Source: an uncultured Bacteroidales bacterium (GTDB taxonomy: Bacteria > Bacteroidota > Bacteroidia > Bacteroidales > WCHB1-69). Taken from it: DNA of 11,437 nt. The DNA lies in the NCBI GenBank assembly GCA_900321845.1, contig ONXT01000141.1:1-11437 (forward strand), read 5' to 3'. Each line of letters begins with the position of its first letter. The first letter of the stretch is position 1. This document shows positions 1 to 5,883 of the stretch, piece by piece. The notes below the pieces were generated by a model, which was not told the origin of the DNA, did not search any database, and saw only the letters and a list, made by a program, of their open reading frames with translations. Position numbers and translations under genes: made by a program.

Positions 1-292
1 CAGCGAGAATTTCACTGTTTTAGTAGTCAGCACCGTTGGAATCAATGAAAACGGACAGAGCCTCATCACCATCTTCCCGAACCCGACAACCGACTTCATC
101 AACATCAATCTGAACAATACAATGGCCACTCAAGCCGTTATTTACGATGTCTATGGCAAGAAAATCAACGAGGAAGCCCTGACTGAAACCGATAACAGAA
201 TCAACGTGAGCGAATTGGCCAACGGCGTTTATTTCATCAAGATTTTCAACGAAGGACAAATCGTCTCCACTACTAAATTCATCAAGAAATAA
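1..292 (+). CDS. C-terminal fragment of a T9SS-exported protein (type A sorting domain)
   Basis: Only the last 96 codons are inside the window (frame from base 2, stop TAA at 290-292); the functional part of the protein lies upstream, so its activity cannot be stated. The visible part is a typical Por secretion-system C-terminal sorting domain: an FPNPTTDFININL strand, then AVIYDVYGKKI, then ELANGVYFIKI, ending in KFIKK. In Bacteroidetes this domain directs a Sec-exported protein through the type IX secretion system to the cell surface or medium and is normally removed by the PorU sortase. The stop lies 3 bases before the start of the TolC-family gene, so the two are almost certainly co-transcribed. 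The domain call is very secure; the identity of the cargo is unknown. Confidence 0.9.
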   Translation, partial: SENFTVLVVSTVGINENGQSLITIFPNPTTDFININLNNTMATQAVIYDVYGKKINEEALTETDNRINVSELANGVYFIKIFNEGQIVSTTKFIKK

Positions 293-295
293 AAG

Positions 296-1555
296 ATGAC
301 GAAAAAAGCCACCATCCTACTGATATTAATCGCTCTTACAATAAGCTTGTCCGCCCAAGATATTGTAACTATTGAAGAATGTCAGCGACTTGCTGTGGCT
401 CAATCATCAGCAAACGTGCAGAAGGAATTCAACGAACAACTTCTGCACGTGAAGCTGAATGACGTTTCGTCCCATTATTATCCGACATTGGAAATCAACG
501 GTGCCCTCGGGTACATTTCGCCGGTGCCGGAGCTGCCTGAAATCACACCGGGGCATATTGACATGCGCCACGATGTCTATAACGCCACACTCAACCTTCA
601 GCAGGTTGTGTTCGACGGCTTGCAGGCAACGTACGGACGCAAGCGCGAAAGACTGCTCAACAAGACCGAGATCAACAAGTTGGACATCTCCATCAGCAAA
701 CTAAAAGAGCAGATCATCTCCATCTATCTGAACCTGCTCATCATCGACAAGCAAATCAACATCTTGTCGAATGTGGAGAACACATTCCAGGAGAAGTCCG
801 ACCAACTGTCCGCACTGCTGAAGGCAGGCGTCGTTTACGGGAACTCCATCGCGCAGCTGGATTTGGAAGGGCTGAAGATTCAGCAGCAGAAAGACGAGCT
901 GCAAGCCACCCGCGAATCGCTGATTTCCTCGCTTTCCATCCTGACAGGCAAAGACTTGTCGAAGGCCACTTTCCAGATTCCGCAACTGCCCAAGGTTGAA
1001 AGCAACACCAATTCATCGCGATACGAATTCTCCATTTTTGAAAATGAAAAGGAGAACTTGGAATATCAGCGGAAGATGCACATCTCCAAGAGTTTGCCTA
1101 AAATCACATTCGTTGCGGCAGGCGGCTACGGACGCCCGACCTACAACCTCCTGAGCAACCGAGCCGACTGGTTTTATTTCGTGGGGATGAAATTCAATGT
1201 CCCACTCATCGACTGGGCCAAGACCAAAGGTGTAAGCGACATCATCACCCTCCAAAAGTCCATCCTCGAAAGTCAGGAGTCCGACTTCACCAAAGCGAAT
1301 CAGATTGCCATTCAAGAGAAGTTGAACGAGATCAACCGAATTGAACACCTGCTCGTTCTCGACGAACAAATCATACAGAAATATCAGGAAATGAGGGAAA
1401 CTGCCAACACTCAACTCCTAAACGGCACAATCACAACCATCGATTTCATCAAACAACAAAATGATGAGACACAGTCAGTGATGGCTAAAGAAGTACACAG
1501 CATCCAACTTCTGAAAGCCAAATACGAATTGATGGCGTTGAAAGGGCAGCTATAA
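296..1555 (+). CDS. TolC-family outer membrane factor (efflux/type I secretion channel)
   Basis: A 419-residue protein with a signal peptide (hydrophobic residues 7-20, likely cleavage after LSA, before QD). The rest has the internally repeated structure of the outer membrane efflux family. Each half has a beta-strand part (YYPTLEINGALGY near 61-73; LPKITFVAAGGYGRPTYN near 268-284) and long periplasmic helices (about 112-215 and 306-418). LLKAGVVYGNSIAQLDLEG (174-192) is the usual family motif between helices, and the C-terminus YELMALKG is typical. Such proteins form trimeric channels through the outer membrane and work with an inner-membrane pump and a periplasmic adaptor. No adaptor or pump gene is visible; the neighbours are a T9SS cargo upstream and a TlpA-like gene 11 bases downstream. 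The substrate is unknown. The start is supported by the signal peptide and the 3-base spacing from the upstream stop. Confidence 0.9.
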   Translation: MTKKATILLILIALTISLSAQDIVTIEECQRLAVAQSSANVQKEFNEQLLHVKLNDVSSHYYPTLEINGALGYISPVPELPEITPGHIDMRHDVYNATLNLQQVVFDGLQATYGRKRERLLNKTEINKLDISISKLKEQIISIYLNLLIIDKQINILSNVENTFQEKSDQLSALLKAGVVYGNSIAQLDLEGLKIQQQKDELQATRESLISSLSILTGKDLSKATFQIPQLPKVESNTNSSRYEFSIFENEKENLEYQRKMHISKSLPKITFVAAGGYGRPTYNLLSNRADWFYFVGMKFNVPLIDWAKTKGVSDIITLQKSILESQESDFTKANQIAIQEKLNEINRIEHLLVLDEQIIQKYQEMRETANTQLLNGTITTIDFIKQQNDETQSVMAKEVHSIQLLKAKYELMALKGQL

Positions 1556-1566
1556 TCTTTGCGACT

Positions 1567-3057
1567 ATGAATTTGCACAGATACAGACTTCGGCGGCATA
1601 AAGGCTCGCTTCAGCGCTTTCTTTTGCTGATGTGTTGTCTGTGTACATTCCATCTGTCAGCGCAAAAGCCGACACCTACTCTTATTCAAGGTTGCGCCCA
1701 ATTCGCATGCGGGGAGGAAATCCGCCTGATTGCTTTCGACGACATGCTGACCTACCACAAAACCGTGGCCGCCAGCGACAAAATCGACAAAAACGGGAAT
1801 TTCAAACTCAGTTATACCGTAGTCGAACCCACACTGGTACAGATTGCCATCCGGACATCCAAAGCCGAATTCTACATCGAACCAGGAAAAGAGTACCGCT
1901 TTTCTGTTGAAATGGATCCGCAACTATTTGATTTGCTTGATCCTATGGCATACGGAGGATACCTGCAAATCCGTTGCGAAAACATCGGCAAGGATGACAT
2001 CAACTACAAAATCAACCGGTACGAGAGCGTAAGCAGCGACATCGTGGACTTTTTCTCGCCGAACATACTCAGCGACATCTCGCCCGCCCAATTCGACTCG
2101 ATTTCCAAGGAGATTCACGCACGCTTCCCCATCGTTTATGCACCTGACCGTTTTTATGAATCATACATATATTATTCATACGCCTCCTTGGAACGCCTGC
2201 TTCTGCAAAAGGAGAAAGACTCCCTTTACAAAAAATATCTGGACAATGAGTATGTGCTTTACACCAACCCATCGTACATGAATTTTTTGAACGAGTTCTA
2301 TGACCGTTACTTCGTTAAATCCACACATATTGCATTAAATGACTTGAAAGAGTGCATCAACAAAGAGGGACACGCCTTGGCACTCTTTAATCTGGTTGGC
2401 AAAGATCCCTTTTTAGTAAATGAAAGAATCAGGGAGATTGCGATGATTGAAAATTTAATGCAATTATTTGAAAACAAGGAATTTTACAGAGGTAACATCC
2501 TAAGAATCCTGAATGAGATGGCGCAAACCTCCCATTTTGAGGAACACCGCCGAATCGCCCGAAATGCGGTGGCAGAATTGCAACGTTTTAACAGCGGGAC
2601 CTCGTTGCCGGACGCCAGAATGAAGGAAGCGAACGGCGCCGACTTCACACTCAGCAACTTCAAAGGCAAATGGGTGTATCTGCAATTCTTCAACACCAGC
2701 TGCCTAGACTGCATCCGTGAGATGACAATTCTCAAGCAATTGCAGGAAAAGTACAAGGACAACATCGTTTTCGTAAGCATCTCCACCGACTTCAACTTCG
2801 GCCATTTCATCCAATTCAAAGAAAAGTATCCCCAATTCGACTGGACTTTTGTGCATTTTAACGGCGAATACCAATGGCTGGACGACATGGGCATTACAAC
2901 GCTGCCCGACAATATGCTGATTGCCCCCGACGGGAAACTCAGCAACCGCTATGCGCCCGACATCACGAAGGAACTGTCGATATATCTGGCGCGTCTATTC
3001 AAGGAGGAGGACGATTTGAGCACGCCGCTCAATCCGAACAAAGAGAAAAACAATTAA
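1567..3057 (+). CDS. Exported TlpA-like thioredoxin-fold protein
   Basis: A 496-residue protein with a basic N-terminus and a hydrophobic stretch (about 17-31) ending in LSAQ, consistent with Sec export to the periplasm. Residues about 35-120 form a beta-rich domain resembling the DUF4369-type N-terminal domain of Bacteroidetes TlpA-like proteins. A helical middle part of no recognised function follows. The C-terminal thioredoxin fold spans about 347-480, with FTLSNFKGKWVYLQFFNTSC before the active site, a C-L-D-C redox pair at Cys379 and Cys382, and the cis-proline loop TTLPD with Pro447. It probably reduces or exchanges disulfides in envelope proteins, but the target is not evident. The usual WCxPC context is replaced by SCLDC. 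The gene starts 11 bases after the TolC-family gene and ends 9 bases before the DUF456 gene, so all belong to one operon. Confident in the fold and location, not in the substrate. Confidence 0.85.
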   Translation: MNLHRYRLRRHKGSLQRFLLLMCCLCTFHLSAQKPTPTLIQGCAQFACGEEIRLIAFDDMLTYHKTVAASDKIDKNGNFKLSYTVVEPTLVQIAIRTSKAEFYIEPGKEYRFSVEMDPQLFDLLDPMAYGGYLQIRCENIGKDDINYKINRYESVSSDIVDFFSPNILSDISPAQFDSISKEIHARFPIVYAPDRFYESYIYYSYASLERLLLQKEKDSLYKKYLDNEYVLYTNPSYMNFLNEFYDRYFVKSTHIALNDLKECINKEGHALALFNLVGKDPFLVNERIREIAMIENLMQLFENKEFYRGNILRILNEMAQTSHFEEHRRIARNAVAELQRFNSGTSLPDARMKEANGADFTLSNFKGKWVYLQFFNTSCLDCIREMTILKQLQEKYKDNIVFVSISTDFNFGHFIQFKEKYPQFDWTFVHFNGEYQWLDDMGITTLPDNMLIAPDGKLSNRYAPDITKELSIYLARLFKEEDDLSTPLNPNKEKNN

Positions 3058-3066
3058 AACCACACG

Positions 3067-3555
3067 ATGGAAATCACATTGATTATCGTAGCATTTGTGC
3101 TGATGCTCATCGGCTTGATTGGTGCGATAGTGCCTGGCATACCGGGCACCCCCATCAGTCTGGCAGGCCTGATTGTGCTGGCGCTCACGGAAAACATAGA
3201 ATTTTCCGTTCCCTTTTGGGTGATAATCAGCATTATAGCTGTGGTCATCACAGTATTGGACTATATAGTTCCTGCTTTGGGCACCAAGAAGTTCGGCGGC
3301 ACCAAGAAAGGGATGTGGGGCAGTACCCTCGGGTTGCTGGCGGGGATGTTCGTCATCTCCTTCGGACCGCTCGGATTGGGGGGAATCCTTGTAGGCCCCT
3401 TCATTGGCGCCTACCTCGGCGAGAAGATAGCGCACAACCCGCACCCGTGGAAAGCGGCGTTCGGCTCGTTCATCGGGTTCCTTGCCGGCACCCTGCTGAA
3501 AATCATTTTTGGAATCGTGGTCATTGTCATCGCTATTGTCGCACTCCTGAAATAG
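3067..3555 (+). CDS. DUF456 family small integral membrane protein
   Basis: A 162-residue, very hydrophobic protein with five to six predicted membrane segments (about 3-25, 28-43, 49-70, 86-104, 106-120 and 130-160) and no signal peptide apart from the first segment. The Gly/Pro-rich loop IVPGIPGTPISLAG (21-34), the central VLDYIVPALGTKKFGGTKKG (63-82) and the GPFIGAYLGEKI part (113-124) match the DUF456 family. The many small residues (GLLAG, GLGGILVG, GFLAG) suggest tightly packed helices. The molecular function of the family is not established. It is the last gene of the operon, 9 bases after the TlpA-like gene. No terminator directly follows on this strand; the hairpin at 3570-3590 has only a weak, displaced T stretch on this side. 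Confidence 0.85.
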   Translation: MEITLIIVAFVLMLIGLIGAIVPGIPGTPISLAGLIVLALTENIEFSVPFWVIISIIAVVITVLDYIVPALGTKKFGGTKKGMWGSTLGLLAGMFVISFGPLGLGGILVGPFIGAYLGEKIAHNPHPWKAAFGSFIGFLAGTLLKIIFGIVVIVIAIVALLK

Positions 3556-3569
3556 GGCGGACAAAAAAA

Positions 3570-3590
3570 AGGTGGAGACGAACTCCACCT
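3570..3590 (-). terminator. Rho-independent terminator of the tRNA gene
   Basis: A perfect 8-bp stem (3570-3577 with 3583-3590, AGGTGGAG/CTCCACCT) with a 5-base loop. On the minus strand it is followed at once by a run of seven T (complement of the A run 3563-3569). It lies 22 bases after the 3' end of the minus-strand tRNA, so it most likely ends that transcript. On the plus strand the first T run is 8 bases beyond the stem, so it may act only weakly on the DUF456 operon. Confidence 0.85.
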
Positions 3591-3612
3591 GAACCATGTT
3601 TTTCATTTGAAG

Positions 3613-3686
3613 TGGCGGGATCGAGAATTGAACTCGAGACCTCCGGGTTATGAATCCGACGCTCTAACCAACTGAGCTACCCCGCC
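3613..3686 (-). tRNA. tRNA with CAT anticodon, most likely elongator tRNA-Met
   Basis: Read on the minus strand, the 74 bases fold as a complete cloverleaf. The acceptor stem is GGCGGGG/TCCCGCC (last pair G-T), the D arm GCTC-AGTTGGTTA-GAGC, the anticodon loop TTCATAA, the variable loop AGGTC and the T arm TCGAG-TTCAATT-CTCGA; the discriminator base is A. The 3' CCA is not encoded. The paired 1-72 position (G-C) and lack of three G-C pairs at the anticodon stem exclude an initiator tRNA. A CAT anticodon could also be a lysidine-modified tRNA-Ile2. The GGATTCATAACCC context and the similarity of the D arm and variable loop to elongator Met tRNAs favour Met. The anticodon stem has a T-G pair at 27-43 and an A-C mismatch at 31-39. 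It is a single gene with its own promoter and terminator. Confidence 0.93.
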
Positions 3687-3698
3687 TGATTGAGGTTG

Positions 3699-3728
3699 CA
3701 AAAATACAACTTTTTTCGTATTGTTCAA
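3699..3728 (-). promoter_or_regulatory. Bacteroidetes-type promoter of the tRNA gene
   Basis: On the minus strand a TTG (3728-3726) is separated by exactly 19 bases from TATTTTTG (3706-3699), which fits the Bacteroidetes primary sigma factor consensus TTTG-N19-TAnnTTTG. The box ends 12 bases upstream of the mature tRNA 5' end, so transcription would start only a few bases before the tRNA. Confidence 0.8.
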
Positions 3729-3875
3729 CGCATTGCAGAATAAATTTAATTCATTTGCAATTAATTCATTATCAATAAATAAGATGAAAGATGACAGAAA
3801 ACGCCTAATAACCCAGCCAGGAAAAAGCCGGAATTTGGAAGTCGGTGAACAAAATCCAGCAACAAACATGGATGA

Positions 3876-3905
3876 TTGCCAATTGCATATTTTTTTCTAC
3901 TTTTG
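3876..3905 (+). promoter_or_regulatory. Bacteroidetes-type promoter of the AsmA-GT51 gene
   Basis: TTG (3876-3878) and TACTTTTG (3898-3905) are 19 bases apart, as in the phylum's primary promoter consensus. Transcription would start near 3912, about 15 bases before the ATG at 3927. This decides the start codon: the in-frame ATG at 3876 lies inside the promoter itself. Confidence 0.75.
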
Positions 3906-3926
3906 CCGAGCAAAATCATTGCACAA

Positions 3927-5861
3927 ATGAAGAAGAAAATCATTTTAATCAGCATACCTGCGGCACTCGTGATCCTAACTGCCATCTTCTACTTCCTGAT
4001 TCCCGTAATCGCCAAATCGTACATTGAAAAAAAGATTGATGAAATTCAAAAAGAAAAGAACATCACTCTGCAAGTCAACGAGATAGAAATCACCAAACAC
4101 ACGCTCTCCGGCATCATCGCCATCAACCTTAACGGCATCAGTGTAAAGTCGAACGAAGCCAAGGAGGCGTTCGCAAGCATCGACAAACTGCACACCGAAG
4201 TACAGGCATGGCGCGGATTCCACATCACACAAAACATCAATGAACTCAATGCCGACACCGTTTTTCTGCAAATCGTGAAGTCTGGCGACTACTGCAACTA
4301 CCCCTTTTTACATGAAAAAGGCGAGAAGAAGACCTCCGCAGGCTATAACGAACGAGTCAGTGCACTTCTGAAAAAAATCGACAAATATTGTCCCAACATT
4401 CTGAGTATAAAGAAATTAGAAATCAAAACCGATATCGACAGCCTCCGCAACGACTACTCGATGCACGAATTGAACATCAAAAACAAGAAATTCAACGGGC
4501 TGTTAACCATATTAAAAGATACGACAGATGTGGTGCAGTCGCGATGGAATATGAAAGGAGCCATCGACAAAGACAACCAGACCTACAAAGGGGAAATCAC
4601 CCTTCTCGATACTGGAAACGCAATTGCCGGACTACCTCTCCCCTACCACAAATTGAAAAATTCAGACATCAAATTCCAGAAAGCGGAATTCATCATGAAT
4701 GTCAAAGAATCGACCAGCGAACACACAAAGCTGGCGATTTCAGGACACATTCGGAATTTGCAGTTCTACAACCGCTACGTGGCAAAAGAACCGATTCTGA
4801 TTGAAACCACAGGCGGCGACCTGGACCTGTCGTTCTTCAAAAAAAGCATCCAAATCGACTCCACCTCCGAGCTACAACTCAACGAGGCCGTCATGCACCC
4901 CTATCTCTGCTATGACAAAAGCAAGAGCAAACACATCATCGTCAAAGTCAACGAGCAAAAATGCAACGCCCAAAAGCTGTTCTCCTCCCTACCCAAGGGG
5001 CTGTTCACCATCATCCCCCAAATGAAAGTGCATGGCAACATCGACTATCATCTGCTGTTCGACTGTGATTTCGACAATGTTGACAATTTGAAATTCGATT
5101 TCGGGATAGACAGCAAAGACCACTCTTTTGGGATTGACAAGGGGGCGGACCTCATCGCCCGGTTCAACGAGCCATTCGACTACATTTTTTACGACAAGCA
5201 AATCGATGCCGCTACGGGGGAAGAGGTCGAACTTGAGATTGTCGTTCCCATCGACAGTACACGCAACCCCTATTTCTGTTCCTTTTCACAAATCCCCATC
5301 AATCTGACAAACAGCATTTTAGTCAGCGAGGACCCTTCGTTTTTCCGGCATCGCGGCTACCTGAAGGATGCCATCCGCAATGCGATGATTGCCGATATCA
5401 AGGCGCACAAGATGATTCGCGGAGGCAGCACAATTTCGCAGCAATTAGTCAAGAACCTGTTCCTCAATCGAAACAAGGTCCTGACCCGCAAAATTGAAGA
5501 ACTGCTGCTGGTTTGGATGATTGAGGATTATAACATGATTGAAAAAGAGAGGATGTTCGAGATTTACGTCAATATCGTGGAATGGGCTCCGCAAGTGATT
5601 GGCATCGGCCATGCCGCGGAATTCTACTTTGGGAAGAAGCCGAAAGAGCTGACGCTCAGTGAATGCACCTATCTCGCCACTTTGATCCGCTCACCCAAGT
5701 CCTACCGATACACTTTGGATGCGACCGGCGCAACCACGGCAAGCCGTCAGGCCGAACTTAGATTCCTTATGGATAGAATGAAAGAACGCGACCTCGTCAC
5801 ATCAGAAGAAGCCGCGTCCTTTAATCCAAGGGTTCAAACCCACATCGTGAGCGAAGAGTAA
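3927..5861 (+). CDS. Membrane-anchored peptidoglycan glycosyltransferase (GT51) with AsmA-like N-terminal region
   Basis: A 644-residue protein with one N-terminal membrane segment (about 4-29) and the rest periplasmic. Residues about 30-450 are beta-rich, with repeated amphipathic strands as in AsmA-like proteins (LQVNEIEITKHTLSGIIAI near 48-66); I assign this by pattern only. Residues about 455-620 are a GT51 domain, which polymerises lipid II into glycan strands. Its motifs are the EDPSFFRHRG box with catalytic Glu468, RGGSTISQQLVKNLF (Gly499, Gly500, Gln505, Gln506), RKIEE with the second acidic residue Glu525, EIYVNIVEW and GIGHAAEFYFGKKPKELTLSE. No transpeptidase domain follows, so it is monofunctional like MtgA but much larger because of the N-terminal region. 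It could supply glycan polymerisation beside the class A PBPs. The start was chosen from the promoter at 3898-3905 and the KKKIILI membrane anchor. It is a single-gene unit, convergent with the M6 protease. Confidence 0.85.
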   Translation: MKKKIILISIPAALVILTAIFYFLIPVIAKSYIEKKIDEIQKEKNITLQVNEIEITKHTLSGIIAINLNGISVKSNEAKEAFASIDKLHTEVQAWRGFHITQNINELNADTVFLQIVKSGDYCNYPFLHEKGEKKTSAGYNERVSALLKKIDKYCPNILSIKKLEIKTDIDSLRNDYSMHELNIKNKKFNGLLTILKDTTDVVQSRWNMKGAIDKDNQTYKGEITLLDTGNAIAGLPLPYHKLKNSDIKFQKAEFIMNVKESTSEHTKLAISGHIRNLQFYNRYVAKEPILIETTGGDLDLSFFKKSIQIDSTSELQLNEAVMHPYLCYDKSKSKHIIVKVNEQKCNAQKLFSSLPKGLFTIIPQMKVHGNIDYHLLFDCDFDNVDNLKFDFGIDSKDHSFGIDKGADLIARFNEPFDYIFYDKQIDAATGEEVELEIVVPIDSTRNPYFCSFSQIPINLTNSILVSEDPSFFRHRGYLKDAIRNAMIADIKAHKMIRGGSTISQQLVKNLFLNRNKVLTRKIEELLLVWMIEDYNMIEKERMFEIYVNIVEWAPQVIGIGHAAEFYFGKKPKELTLSECTYLATLIRSPKSYRYTLDATGATTASRQAELRFLMDRMKERDLVTSEEAASFNPRVQTHIVSEE

Positions 5862-5883
5862 CGCCCACGAAACAATAGGTCAA

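Noticed and set aside
2995..3606. 203-codon open frame on the minus strand opposite the TlpA-like/DUF456 junction
   Set aside because: Low-complexity His/Asp/Glu-rich text with no family resemblance; it is antisense to two convincing genes and covers the terminator hairpin.
2874..3653. 259-codon plus-strand frame overlapping the TlpA-like gene, DUF456 gene and tRNA
   Set aside because: Runs out of frame through two well-supported genes and into the tRNA; the translation is Arg/His-rich, typical of a shifted frame.
3613..3686. Initiator tRNA-fMet
   Set aside because: The 1-72 position is a normal G-C pair and the anticodon stem lacks the three consecutive G-C pairs of initiators.
3876..3926. 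N-terminal extension of the GT51 protein by 17 residues
   Set aside because: The ATG at 3876 overlaps the promoter elements (TTG 3876-3878, TACTTTTG 3898-3905), and the extension would put residues in front of a normal KKK-plus-hydrophobic anchor.
3721..3930. Possible small genes in both directions between the tRNA and the GT51 gene (69 and 74 codons)
   Set aside because: AT-rich intergenic sequence with promoters for both neighbours; translations show no coding character.
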